64,000 bases of DNA from Verrucomicrobiota bacterium (GTDB lineage: Bacteria > Verrucomicrobiota > Verrucomicrobiia > Chthoniobacterales > UBA10450). Below the pieces are notes generated by a model, which was not told the DNA's origin, did not search any database, and saw only the letters and a program-made list of their open reading frames with translations. The stretch spans positions 186,001-250,000 of the forward strand of contig QHNH01000009.1 in the NCBI GenBank assembly GCA_003218375.1. The letters run 5' to 3'. The translations under genes and the position numbers were made by a program. The stretch's first letter is position 1. Every line of letters begins with the position of its first letter. This document shows, one piece after another, positions 39,519 through 48,119 of this stretch.

Positions 39519-40160
39519 ATGCGGATTCGTTCCCTGCTGCTTTTTCTAGGCCTGGCCTTCGGGCTGACGCCTCCGGCTTTCGCGCTCCGCGGAGTCATTG
39601 ATGACCCGGACGGTTTCACTTACGTTCGAGCCGGCGAGAGCCAGGACAGTGCAATCGTTGCCAAGGTGAAAGCCGGCGAGATCTTCGAGTTCGAAGTCGA
39701 AGGTCAGATTCAACATCCGAGCGAGTGGCAGAAAGTAAAGTTGGCGTCGGGCAAGGAAGGTTACATGCACGCTAGCCGGATCCGTTTTCACGCGACAATG
39801 GCAGACCTCGCGGACAGACAAGCCGGAGATGAAGCGAATCTCTGCGCTCGCGGCAACGGATTGGATTACTATCCGTTGGCGCGAGCCGCCGCGCGAGGAG
39901 AGAAGGCAGCCATGCAGAGCTACTTTGGTCTGCCCTGCGACGGCGGAGGCTACGACATCCACGCCGAGATGTGTCGGGCAGTGATTCACCTCCTCGGTGA
40001 CGAAAAGTTTTCAAAGTTCCTTCGCGGGCAATCGAGCGAGTACCTGGTCAACTTGCGCGAACTGGTCGAATACGGGACGCCGAATCCTATGGAGCCCGCT
40101 GCCTACCTGAAGCGAGTTTTTCCCAAGGCAAGCCGCATCCTTTATGCCGAGCCTCCGTAG
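39519..40160 (+). CDS. Secreted SH3b-domain protein
   Basis: A 213-residue protein with signal peptide MRIRSLLLFLGLAFGLTPPAFA. An SH3b-type domain follows (YVRAGESQDSAIVAKVKAGEIFEFEV, EWQKVKLASGKEGYMHASRIRF), which in bacteria binds cell-wall peptides. The remainder (about 100-213) is alpha-rich and unassigned, with three cysteines that could pair. The start is ATG 39519. Monocistronic, followed by palindrome-rich module I. Confidence 0.78.
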   Translation: MRIRSLLLFLGLAFGLTPPAFALRGVIDDPDGFTYVRAGESQDSAIVAKVKAGEIFEFEVEGQIQHPSEWQKVKLASGKEGYMHASRIRFHATMADLADRQAGDEANLCARGNGLDYYPLARAAARGEKAAMQSYFGLPCDGGGYDIHAEMCRAVIHLLGDEKFSKFLRGQSSEYLVNLRELVEYGTPNPMEPAAYLKRVFPKASRILYAEPP

Positions 40161-40217
40161 GCTCGATAACGATCAGCCCTTGTCGCGACGCTGATAAGTC
40201 GGCGGAAAGGGTTTTGC

Positions 40218-40424
40218 TTCGGACTCTATCGTAAGCCGCTTACGATACATCAGTGCCAGTTGCATTGCCTATGCTATACGTGCATCACGTATAGCCGACC
40301 TGTTACGATCGCCGGGTTGCGTCGTGTGTTTCTCAAGGTCGTTTCCAAGTTGTACTTGGGAACGTCACTTGTCCCCAAGCTATGCTTCGCTCTGGCTTGG
40401 GCCTCCATCGCAAGCCGCTTACGA
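40218..40424. repeat. Palindrome-rich module I
   Basis: Contains in order: B (TATCGTAAGC, C, GCTTACGATA at 40227-40247), C (GCTATACGTG, CAT, CACGTATAGC at 40274-40296), A (CCAAGTTGTACTTGG near 40347), and a degenerate second B near 40408-40424. A and B recur with C in module II at 43586-43740, in the same direction. The spacer 40161-40552 otherwise contains no gene. Confidence 0.8.
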
Positions 40425-40552
40425 GGCGACGGGACCGGCGGCTCTGTGCAGGACGCTGGCGTCGTTTCTGCTTGTTCAGCCAGCCCATGCGAGCGCACTC
40501 CCCGGAACTCCGGTTGCACCCCGAGCACTCTTGTTTCCTTTTGCCCGGGCGG

Positions 40553-42019
40553 ATGGCGGAGCTCGTCATCGGCGTGACTGTGCTGTTTGCGCTCACTTTG
40601 TCTGCGCTTGCGGCGGAGTTGCCCGACAAAAAACTCGAAAAACTTGCGGACGATATTCAACAGGCTTTGCAGACCGAGAAGCCTGAACAGAAGGAACCGC
40701 GCCCGATTAGTCCGCGCGACAGTTCGAGCATGTTGCTGACGACATTGCGCGGTGCGATTGCGCGCGCTGACCTAGGGCAACTGCAAACCGTCCTTGAACA
40801 GTTGGTCGCGTATCTGGATTCCGCTGCGCTCCGCGATCGTTGCACACAAGCGGCCGAAGAAGTCCGTGTCTTGCGCGAAGCAAAAGAAAAGGAGACGCTC
40901 GCCGAGATCGACCGCGCGGTGAAGCGCGCTACCACAGCCGTTCGCGAGGCCATGAAGTCCTCCGACCTCGACGAAATCTTACTGGAGCTCGGCAAGTTCC
41001 GGAATATGCGGCAGGACCAGTTTTCTTCTCGTGAGGTCAGTTCCGCGCTCGCGGAAATGGAGCACGTCATCCGATTTGTTACCTACTGGCAGGATTACAT
41101 TGCGCAGAGCGAGGGTGGGGACACCAAAGCGGCCCAGGATACATTGCGACGGATGGTCGAGATTCCGCCGAACACACTGATTCCGCGGTCCGAACTTCTT
41201 GCTCGCCGCTATGGCGTCATCGCTTCGCAATCGTCGCCCTCGCCCTCGGCAGCGCCGTCCGCGACGCAAGCTCCGATGGCGCCGCTGGTCTTGAAAACAC
41301 CGGATGACCTGATCCCGGCTATCGAAAAAATGACGGCTTTGTTCAATACGCCGAACCAGGTTAAGGGCGAAGAGCGCACGGCTTTGCAGCATTTCATCGG
41401 CGCGATGACATCGCTCTCAAATGCGTACGCCGAATTCAAGGCAGGTCTTACGACCAAGCTGGAGATCGTCGCCTCCGATCCAAGCCGTCCCGATAAATTC
41501 GGGCCGGTCCTGGCGCCGATACGAGCCCAAGTTCTGAAGCTCGTCCTGCCGCGTTATCTCGGCCTCCCGCCCGCGCTGGCCCCGAAACCAGACGAAGGCG
41601 TCCAGGAGTTCCTCGATCGCGTGAAAATGCCGGAGATAAACCGACCTTCTCAGGCAGCCCTCTATGTCACCGCCCACAATCAGGAGATCGCAGGTCAATA
41701 TGACCTCGCCGTAGCTAGCTATCAGCGCGCCCTTGCTTCCGGCACCGACCTTATTCCGCCGAAAGTAATCGGCGATCGCCTCGCGCGAATCAAAGCCGAA
41801 CATCCTACGGAATTCGCCGCCGGCCTCGAGGCATTCCTCACGCCGCGCATGCCCGCAATCCCGCCTGAATTCATGAATTATTTTCCAGGCGGTCTCCCAG
41901 GCCCACCGCGGCGACCCGGCCCGCCACAGAACCCAGTCATGCAGGTGCCGGCAGCCTCGCCGAGTCCTTTCACATTCCCTGCTCCCGCGCCTTCGTCGGG
42001 TCCGCCGTCCAAGCCGTGA
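40553..42019 (+). CDS. Secreted coiled-coil/TPR-like protein, paralogue 1
   Basis: A 488-residue protein with a signal peptide (MAELVIGVTVLFALTLSALA). The middle is alpha-helical with charged heptad-like stretches (LREAKEKETLAEIDRAVKRATTAVREAM). The C-terminal part includes a TPR-like helix pair (IAGQYDLAVASYQRALASGTDLI) and ends in a Pro/Ser-rich tail. It is clearly paralogous to the next gene (WQDY, LIPRSELLARR, and YQRAL segments correspond). Function is unknown. The start is ATG 40553; earlier in-frame starts lie in repeat DNA. It overlaps the next gene by 4 nt. Confidence 0.75.
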   Translation: MAELVIGVTVLFALTLSALAAELPDKKLEKLADDIQQALQTEKPEQKEPRPISPRDSSSMLLTTLRGAIARADLGQLQTVLEQLVAYLDSAALRDRCTQAAEEVRVLREAKEKETLAEIDRAVKRATTAVREAMKSSDLDEILLELGKFRNMRQDQFSSREVSSALAEMEHVIRFVTYWQDYIAQSEGGDTKAAQDTLRRMVEIPPNTLIPRSELLARRYGVIASQSSPSPSAAPSATQAPMAPLVLKTPDDLIPAIEKMTALFNTPNQVKGEERTALQHFIGAMTSLSNAYAEFKAGLTTKLEIVASDPSRPDKFGPVLAPIRAQVLKLVLPRYLGLPPALAPKPDEGVQEFLDRVKMPEINRPSQAALYVTAHNQEIAGQYDLAVASYQRALASGTDLIPPKVIGDRLARIKAEHPTEFAAGLEAFLTPRMPAIPPEFMNYFPGGLPGPPRRPGPPQNPVMQVPAASPSPFTFPAPAPSSGPPSKP

Positions 42020-43497
42020 AATTTTTCTGCCCGCTCGCAGTCTTGTTCTGTGTCATTTGCATGGCGCTCTCAAGCGCCAATGCATTCGCTCAAAAATCCG
42101 CGGAAGCGCTTACTCAGCTCGAGAGTGCGATCCGCGAGGAGATAACACGACGCCCACCTGGCTCCGAGCCGGAGAGGCAAGGCGACCAGCGCCTTGAACA
42201 TAGTGCGTACACCTTAATGCAACTTCGGCCCGCACTGGCCCGCAACCAGGGGGCGGAGGTCGACGGCCTGTTAAACCAAGTCCTGGTTTCGTTCCCCTCC
42301 GACAAAGTAAGGGCGAGTGTCGAGAAGTTGCGTAGCGCGTTACAAACCGAACGCGAAGAAAAGGAAAACTCCTTGGTCGAAAAAATCGAGGCGATCATGG
42401 CGCGAACGATCAAGGCCGTTGAGACCGCCCGCGCCCCCGCCGATCTCGATAACGCAATTCGCGAGCTCAGTTCGGTGCCGGAACAGCGGGAAGCAATCTC
42501 AGAGAAAACCCGGGTCCTGGTGGAACGGATTCGAAACGCGCGTCAATTCACCATCTGCTGGCAGGACTACCTCGATTACATGGCGGCCGGCCGCTCGGAC
42601 CTGGCAAAGAAAAGTCTGGAAGAAGCGAACCGCGTTAGCGCGGCGAACATCCTGCCGCGCTCCGCCGTTCTCTCCCGGCTCGCGGAATTCAAAGATCCGA
42701 AGAAAGAAGAATCCGAAACGTCTCCGCTGCCGCGGCTGCGAGAGATCATGGCAAAGGCAAAATCACTCGCCGATCTTCCCGCCGCCATTGAGGCCGTCTC
42801 CGACTTCCGTTCCGCCTCCGGCAAGGCCGCCAGTTACGACAATCCCATGACCGCGCTCTACAACGAGCTGATCAGCATTCAGCATTGTTACGAAGATTTC
42901 CGCGGCGGTCTTCCGACGCTGCTCCAACTTGAACCGGCGAACAGTTACCCGCATCACGGCGAGGCCATCCAACTCGCTTTTCCGCTGAAACTCGAATTGA
43001 TGCGTCTTGTTTTTCCGCGTTTTCTCCGTGTCGATCGGGTCCCGACGAAGGATGAACCGATTGACGACTACGTCGCTCGCATGATGCAGTTCGCCCTTGA
43101 ACAAGGCGATCCGCGTTTGATCCTCCGCGTCTATGAGCTGCGAAATGCGATCAACGCTACCTATCAATCGGCGCAGCTCTCGCCCGGGTTGGATGCGTTA
43201 CTGGCCGCCCGGAACCAGGAGGATGCCGGGCAATTCGTGCCCGCCGTCATCTCCTATCAAAAAGCGCTGCGACTTGGCGGCGAGCTGGTGCCGGCGAAAG
43301 CAATCGGCGCGCGCCTCGATGCAATCAAAGCATCGCATCCCGCCGAGTACGAAGCCGGCATGAAATTGTATCTCGCGAAACCCGACCCCGCGCCTCCGAT
43401 GATCCAGGGCAGCATTCAAGCATACTCGCTTCAAGTGCCCAGTGCCGACGCCAACCCGGAACCGGTCCCGCCGCGTCTCAGCCCCACTCCTCCCTGA
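42016..43497 (+). CDS. Secreted coiled-coil/TPR-like protein, paralogue 2
   Basis: A 493-residue protein with signal peptide (MKFFCPLAVLFCVICMALSSANAFA). It has the same layout as the preceding protein: long helical middle (EEKENSLVEKIEAIMARTIKAV), WQDYLDYMAAGRSDLAKKSL, ILPRSAVLSRLAEF, and the C-terminal AGQFVPAVISYQKALRLGGELVPAKAIGARL, with a Pro-rich tail. A GTG start overlaps the previous stop by 4 nt, so the pair is translationally coupled. Tandem duplication with later divergence is inferred. Function unknown. Confidence 0.75.
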   Translation: MKFFCPLAVLFCVICMALSSANAFAQKSAEALTQLESAIREEITRRPPGSEPERQGDQRLEHSAYTLMQLRPALARNQGAEVDGLLNQVLVSFPSDKVRASVEKLRSALQTEREEKENSLVEKIEAIMARTIKAVETARAPADLDNAIRELSSVPEQREAISEKTRVLVERIRNARQFTICWQDYLDYMAAGRSDLAKKSLEEANRVSAANILPRSAVLSRLAEFKDPKKEESETSPLPRLREIMAKAKSLADLPAAIEAVSDFRSASGKAASYDNPMTALYNELISIQHCYEDFRGGLPTLLQLEPANSYPHHGEAIQLAFPLKLELMRLVFPRFLRVDRVPTKDEPIDDYVARMMQFALEQGDPRLILRVYELRNAINATYQSAQLSPGLDALLAARNQEDAGQFVPAVISYQKALRLGGELVPAKAIGARLDAIKASHPAEYEAGMKLYLAKPDPAPPMIQGSIQAYSLQVPSADANPEPVPPRLSPTPP

Positions 43498-43585
43498 GGC
43501 CGTCCTTCCGCCATCGCAGCCGGGATATCCCCGACCGCCATTGCAGGCCTCGTGCCGCTTTCCCGTCCATCTCCTGACCGGATCT

Positions 43586-43740
43586 CGTTCCCAAGTTGAA
43601 CTTGGGAATGCCACTTGTCCCGGAAGCTTTGCTTCGTCCCTAGCTTCGGCTCTCCATCGTAAGCCGCTTACGATGCATCATAGACCCGCGATCTCCGCCA
43701 GGCTGCTATACGTGACTCACGTATAGCTGAGCTGTGGCGA
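43586..43740. repeat. Palindrome-rich module II
   Basis: Contains in order A (CGTTCCCAAGTTGAACTTGGGAA at about 43586-43609), a CACTTGTCCC and AGCTTTGCTTCG segment, B (ATCGTAAGC, C, GCTTACGAT near 43654-43672) and C (GCTATACGTGA, C, TCACGTATAGC at 43705-43727). It is a direct-orientation copy of parts of module I at 40218. The whole spacer 43498-43828 has no gene. Confidence 0.8.
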
Positions 43741-43828
43741 TTGTCGGATTTGGCGCGCAGGATCTGCCGGATGGGTTGGATTTTCTTGAATCCAAATCTC
43801 CGCCATCCTGCATCGAATCAGTAAAGCC

Positions 43829-44218
43829 ATGGAAACTTCACCGTCACCCTCGCCGTTGCCGCCTGCGAACATTTCCGCCATCGCGAACGTGCGCACCTGG
43901 AGCGCGTTCATCCACGCCAGCGCCCTGCTCGGCGTCCTCCTGCATTTCCCCGGTCACCTGCTCCCGCCTCTCATTCTCTGGCTGATCAAACGCGACGAAG
44001 CGCCTGAGCTCGACGCGCACGGCAAGGAAGCAGTCAACTTCCAAATCTCGATGTTGATCTACAACGCGGTCGCCGCCGTCTTTTGCCTGGTCCTGGTCGG
44101 CTTCGTTTTCCTCGCCGTTCTCTGGGTCCTGAACACCATCTTCGTCATCATCGCCGCCATCCAGGCGAGCGACGGAAAATTCTATCGCTACCCGATGACG
44201 ATCCGCTTCATTCAATAG
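43829..44218 (+). CDS. DUF4870 membrane protein
   Basis: A 129-residue protein with three hydrophobic segments. The DUF4870 signature is present: IHASALLGVLLHFPGHLLPPLILWLIKRDEAPELDAHGKEAVNFQISMLIY, then two further helices. Function unknown, widespread. The start ATG 43829 gives a short Pro/Ser-rich leader. Monocistronic. Confidence 0.88.
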   Translation: METSPSPSPLPPANISAIANVRTWSAFIHASALLGVLLHFPGHLLPPLILWLIKRDEAPELDAHGKEAVNFQISMLIYNAVAAVFCLVLVGFVFLAVLWVLNTIFVIIAAIQASDGKFYRYPMTIRFIQ

Positions 44219-44326
44219 ACGACGCCTCACTGCCACACAGGCGGTGTTGCCTCCCTCCTTATGGAACGAACGCTACGTCGTGAATGTCACAGCCCTGATC
44301 TTCGATGCCACGATGCGCGGTAGCTG

Positions 44327-45457
44327 CTAGTCCTCGTCGCCAAAGTATTCGGCGGTCTTTTTCAAGAAGTCTGGCTTAAGAGAAGTAGCCAAACCCAGTT
44401 GCCGAATCCCCCGCAGTTTGCTCGTTAGAACCTCGAAACTTAGGAAGCCGCACACCGACGCTAACGGTTTATCGCGCAGTTTGAACGTAGGACGAAGGAG
44501 TTCGGCTTCGACTTTATCCTTTCGTTCCTCGGGCGCAACCAAGAACAGATCAATGGCCAAGTTCGGCTGGAGAGCGAGGAGATCGCTCATCCGTAGCAAG
44601 CCAGAATAAACAGACGTGGTGCTCTCGACTTCGAATGCTGCGACAATCGAATTCCCTCTTAGCCACAGCACATCGATCAATTCGATTGTTCGATTGGTTG
44701 CTTCATTGAACTGAGTGGGTAACACGGAGACCATATTCGGCAAACTACCGAGCGTAGTGCCTTCCCATGTCTTTGACCTATCATTTCTTGCGACCCAAAC
44801 CTCGAAACCCATTTCCTGTCCAAGAGTCAGTAACGCATGCTGAATTTCCGTATGTCGCGTTGTGAAGACAACTTTGTCGGCCTCTTGATTCAATTCGACG
44901 CGACTTGTTTCGTCCGCGTCGGGTACAGCGACAACCGTTGTAAACGTTTCCCTGCCTCGTTTCCTCTCGGCTTTGTAAAACGGTTTCCGTGCTAGCTGTT
45001 TCGCATCGACAGGTCGCATGGTCGGATGCTCTTTTGCCCTGCCCAGTAGATCCATGAGCAAAACAGCATCGGCTTGTCGCTTGAAACGATTCGGACTCAT
45101 CCGGAGAAACCCGTTGTAACCAGGTCGATCTCGCGCGGATCGATAGAAGTCTACTTTGCCCTCCAATTCCTCCATTGGAACGCCCTGCTCAGGCGCCAGG
45201 ACGATTGTCGGCGTTACATTGAGCCGTTCGGGGAAAGGATCGAATTCCCAAATAGCGGACTTGTCCTTGCTGCGCCCGTTAACGGTTAGGGCACCAACCC
45301 AACGTTTAACGCCGGTCAGATAACAAAGAAGAATATCTCCAGGCTTAATCCGTTCGACAGCATTATGCATCCGTTTTCGGAAACCGCTGACTTTGGCGCC
45401 ATGGTTCTGAAATTCTTGCCAAGTTTGTCCGGTGAATAGATCAAGCCAGTACGTCAT
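44327..45457 (-). CDS. EVE-domain protein fused to a PD-(D/E)XK nuclease-like domain
   Basis: A 376-residue protein. The N-terminal about 130 residues are an EVE domain (YWLDLFTGQTWQEF, KPGDILLCYLTGVKRWVGALTV), a PUA-like fold that reads modified bases. The C-terminal part has the pattern IDVLWLRGNSIVAAFEVESTTSVYSGLLRMSDLL, in which the Asp and the FEVE pair suggest a PD-(D/E)XK-related nuclease with the Lys replaced by a Val-Glu arrangement. The combination suggests modified-DNA recognition and cleavage, as in some type IV restriction systems. A frameshifted NYN gene lies just upstream. Function inferred. Confidence 0.8.
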   Translation of the reverse strand: MTYWLDLFTGQTWQEFQNHGAKVSGFRKRMHNAVERIKPGDILLCYLTGVKRWVGALTVNGRSKDKSAIWEFDPFPERLNVTPTIVLAPEQGVPMEELEGKVDFYRSARDRPGYNGFLRMSPNRFKRQADAVLLMDLLGRAKEHPTMRPVDAKQLARKPFYKAERKRGRETFTTVVAVPDADETSRVELNQEADKVVFTTRHTEIQHALLTLGQEMGFEVWVARNDRSKTWEGTTLGSLPNMVSVLPTQFNEATNRTIELIDVLWLRGNSIVAAFEVESTTSVYSGLLRMSDLLALQPNLAIDLFLVAPEERKDKVEAELLRPTFKLRDKPLASVCGFLSFEVLTSKLRGIRQLGLATSLKPDFLKKTAEYFGDED

Positions 45458-45500
45458 TGGGAGACAAGGCTATCAAACTTTCTGAGCGAACGCATCACCG

Positions 45501-46119
45501 TTACCACGCCGGCGGTTTGTGAAAATCGCCGAGAGCGTCGGTCAGCTTGTCGGGAAACTGGCATGTCCCGAGAACGGATGGACGAATCGATTTGAAGAAG
45601 CTCGCCACTGCTTGTAGCTCACGGCTGGGCCGCGGGTGCGGACTCACAATGCCGACAATCTTTCCGAGGAAGCGCTTAACGTGCTCAATCGGGAACACCA
45701 AGTCGGAATCGTTCGAGATGACGACCGCAATGTCACACTTGCTCGTGTAAGAATCAATCAGAATGCGGCTGGCGAGATTCACATCTGAGCCTTTTTCCTC
45801 CGACTTGAGTACTTGGACCATTTCGCTGCGATCAGTCCGCATCATCCACTGCTTGCTAGCGAGGAAGTGGCCAAAATCAATCGTTAGGTTCGGAAGCGTG
45901 CGGAGGGCACGAAGATATATCTCTTGTCGCGTGCGCTGCTGTGGATCGATTGGGCGCGGCGTCAAAAGGGCGGTGAAGTAGCGAATCCGCGTGATCTCGT
46001 TATTTGCGCAGCAGTCGCGCACAAAGTGCGGCAAGGTCGAGCCATTTGTGAGGCGTGCCTTTGAGGCAGCCGTAATACAGGTTGAAGCCATCTATATAGA
46101 CGTGGGTCTTCAGTGCCAT
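45501..46119 (-). pseudogene. NYN-domain protein (LabA/DUF88-like), frameshifted
   Basis: The first 39 residues are read in one frame from ATG 46119 (HVYIDGFNLYYGCLKG, with Asp10 as the catalytic-site acid, then WLDLAALCARLLRK) to a TAA at 46000-46002. The rest continues in the +1 frame (NEITRIRYFTALLTPRP, GSDVNLASRILIDSY, CDIAVVISNDSDLV with the second and third acidic residues, then QFPDKLTDALG to 45501). Removing one T (position 46002) restores an intact NYN ribonuclease-like protein of about 205 residues. It is either a decayed gene, a sequencing error or a programmed +1 shift. It lies next to the EVE-nuclease gene on the same strand. Confidence 0.8.
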
Positions 46120-46188
46120 AAAATGCAGAAGCCGCAGGATTTCTCCGGCGGCCTCGCGCCCCTCGCCCGAAGGCTTGGGGGGGATATG

Positions 46189-46217
46189 TCTATAAAAGGT
46201 AGCAGAGGGGCTGCCAA
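46189..46217 (-). promoter_or_regulatory. Predicted sigma-70 promoter for the NYN gene
   Basis: On the minus strand, TTGGCA (46212-46217), 17 nt, then TATAGA (46189-46194). This is a near-consensus promoter with perfect spacing. Transcription would begin about 60 nt before ATG 46119. Prediction only; it suggests the gene was recently, or still is, expressed. Confidence 0.5.
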
Positions 46218-46299
46218 AGCAAGGATTATCTTGAGATGCTTCGGCGGAGTACGCCAATGCAGACTACGCGATGCTGATATACGGCGTGCCTGCTCGTGA

Positions 46300-46510
46300 T
46301 CATTCCCCTTCGGTTTCCAGATGATGGCCGGCGATGAATTTGAAGGCTACAAAGCAGAGGCCGGAGCCGAGGGTGCAGCCGGCGTGGAGAAAGCCAGAAA
46401 TTCGTGGTGGGCCATTTTTCGAGGAAGCCGCCGATCCAGCCGACCAATGAATTCGCGGCGAAGAAGGCGAGGTAATAGAGGCCGATGATGGTGGCGTTTC
46501 TATTTTCTCC
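46300..46510 (-). pseudogene. Remnant of a POT-family (peptide MFS) transporter
   Basis: Only the last about 65 residues are present, in two frames. The first covers NATIIGLYYLAFFAANSLVGWIGGFLEK from about 46498; the second covers FLHAGCTLGSGLCFVAFKFIAGHHLE to 46300. One extra T near 46390-46392 (CTTT for CTT) explains the shift. The segment corresponds to the last two helices of proton-coupled oligopeptide transporters (G-W-I-G-x-F-x-E...FW-L-H-A). The upstream nine-tenths of the gene are missing, replaced by the small winged-helix gene, which overlaps the remnant. Confidence 0.65.
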
Positions 46511-46808
46511 AGTGTCGGAGAACGCGGTGCGTCGGAATCGCAGTCGAGTGTTCGCTCTCCGTGTCGATCAACTCGCGGCGGCGCAGGAGATCGAGAGCGG
46601 TTTGGACGGCGCTCTTCGAAAGGCCGGTGGCTTCGGCGAGGGTGCGCAGACTCGCGGCGACCGGCTTCCATTTTTGGCGCGCGGCCAGGCCGAAAAGATA
46701 AAGGTAAACAAGATAGGCGGCCGGTTGGCGATCGTGGCCGACGATGTCGCGCATCAGGACGTCGAGGACATAATCGTCGATGGGAATGGTTTGGCGGAAG
46801 CGAGGCAT
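46500..46808 (-). CDS. Small winged-helix transcriptional regulator
   Basis: A 102-residue protein. The helix-turn-helix is in SLRTLAEATGLSKSAVQTALDLLRRRELI, the pattern of GntR- or Rrf2-like winged helices (LAEATGLSKSAVQTAL), followed by an ending wing. It may regulate the neighbouring defence-like genes, but no evidence exists beyond location. The start is ATG 46808 and the reading frame is complete. Its 3' end overlaps the transporter remnant. Confidence 0.7.
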   Translation of the reverse strand: MPRFRQTIPIDDYVLDVLMRDIVGHDRQPAAYLVYLYLFGLAARQKWKPVAASLRTLAEATGLSKSAVQTALDLLRRRELIDTESEHSTAIPTHRVLRHWRK

Positions 46809-46947
46809 GGCGGGGAAAGTAGGAAGTAGAAATTAGGAAGTAGGAAACGAGTCTAGCGGCTATACCGATAAACGGACAGCGTTTTCTGCGGCGAAAGGGC
46901 GACTGCGGCTGGACGTGCGAGGAGGAGGAATTACGGTCGGGGTCGCC

Positions 46948-47313
46948 ATGATCAAACAAATCAAATTCGTCAGCATCCCAGTCGCGGATCAGAACCGGGC
47001 GCTGGATTTCTATACGGAGAAACTCGGGTTTACCATCATCACCGATCAGCCGTTCGATGAGAAACAGCGCTGGATCGAGCTGCGGGTGCCGAAGGCGGAG
47101 ACACGAGTCGTGTTGTTCACCGCCGAGGGCGAGGAGAAACGGATCGGGACTTTCATGAACATGTCTTACTCCTGCGACGACATAGACAAGACCTACGAGG
47201 AATTAAAGAAACGCGGTGTCGAGTTCGACGGCCCACCAAAGAAGGAGCCGTGGGGCACCTATGCGATCTTTAAGGACAGCGAAGGCAATCGCTTTGTGCT
47301 CTCGGCGGACTGA
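46948..47313 (+). CDS. VOC-family protein (glyoxalase/dioxygenase-like)
   Basis: A 121-residue single-domain vicinal oxygen chelate protein (FVSIPVADQNRALDFYTEKLGFTII, GTFMNMSYSCDDIDKTYEELKKRGVEF, GTYAIFKDSEGNRFVL). Family members include glyoxalase I, antibiotic-binding proteins and extradiol dioxygenases, all with beta-alpha-beta-beta-beta repeats. The metal-ligand His is not obvious here, so it may be a binding protein. The start is ATG 46948 (MIKQIKF). The gene is convergent with the SDR gene. Confidence 0.85.
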   Translation: MIKQIKFVSIPVADQNRALDFYTEKLGFTIITDQPFDEKQRWIELRVPKAETRVVLFTAEGEEKRIGTFMNMSYSCDDIDKTYEELKKRGVEFDGPPKKEPWGTYAIFKDSEGNRFVLSAD

Positions 47314-47315
47314 TT

Positions 47316-47400
47316 CGGAGGGACGTGCTTCCGCACGTCCGACTTTTCGACCATACCGACCAGCCAGGAGAATTGGGACGTGCGGAAGCACATCCCTCCG
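47316..47400. repeat. Nested GGGACGTGC palindrome
   Basis: A long inverted repeat with arms CGGAGGGACGTGCTTCCGCACGTCC and its near complement (one mismatch in the right arm, CATCCC for CGTCCC). Each arm is palindromic itself. It lies between convergent VOC and SDR genes and is highly similar to the elements at 23573-23655 and 48167-48259. Confidence 0.85.
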
Positions 47401-47409
47401 AGCGAAGAA

Positions 47410-48108
47410 TCACCAGGGAATCACTTTGCGATCCTTGACGAATTTGCCGGTGAGATCGTGCGGGGCATCGGTCGCGAGCCAGACGATGGTGGCGGCGCCT
47501 TCGCCGACGGAACGGGTAGCGTTCTCGCCGCCCATGTCGGTGCGGACCCAGCCGGGGCAGACGCTGTTCACGGCGAATTTCGGCAGCGCGGCGGCGAGCT
47601 GCACGGTCACGCCGTTCAACGCGTTCTTCGAAACGCAATAGCCGGGCGCCCAGCCATCGGCGCCGCCGTCGAGCTGGCCGCCGCTGCTCGACACGTTCAC
47701 GATTCGCGGCTCACGGCTCTTCTTTAGCAGCAGCGCGAAGGCCTGCGCCACGAGCCACGGCCCGAGCGTGTTCGTCCGCAATGTCGTTTCGAAAATCTTG
47801 GGAGTGATGCTGAGCGCATCCTTATCTTCGTCGAGCAGAACGCCGGCGTTGTTCACGAGCACATCGAGGCGATCGCTTTGCCGGGAAAGTTCTTCCGCCG
47901 CCGCGCGAATGCTCTTGGCATCCGAGACATCGATTTTAAGAAAAACGACATCGCCTTCCTCGCTCAGTTTTTCCGTCGCATCGCGCCCGGCCTTTTCATT
48001 CCGCGCTCCGAGAAAAACCCGAAAGCCCCGGCGCGCGAGCTGCCGCGCCACTTCGAACCCGATCCCCTTATTTGCGCCGGTCACCAGCGCGTTTTTCTGA
48101 TTTCTCAT
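47410..48108 (-). CDS. SDR-family oxidoreductase
   Basis: A 232-residue classical short-chain dehydrogenase. The cofactor motif is TGANKGIGFEV (TGxxxGxG), the structural motif is NNAG (DVLVNNAGVL), and the catalytic residues are Ser (VNVSSSGG), Tyr and Lys (YCVSKNAL), with the conserved downstream CPGWVRTDMGG. The substrate is unknown. It uses NADP(H) or NAD(H). Convergent with the VOC gene. A compound palindrome lies upstream. Confidence 0.92.
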   Translation of the reverse strand: MRNQKNALVTGANKGIGFEVARQLARRGFRVFLGARNEKAGRDATEKLSEEGDVVFLKIDVSDAKSIRAAAEELSRQSDRLDVLVNNAGVLLDEDKDALSITPKIFETTLRTNTLGPWLVAQAFALLLKKSREPRIVNVSSSGGQLDGGADGWAPGYCVSKNALNGVTVQLAAALPKFAVNSVCPGWVRTDMGGENATRSVGEGAATIVWLATDAPHDLTGKFVKDRKVIPW

Positions 48109-48119
48109 GGCGCATCAAA

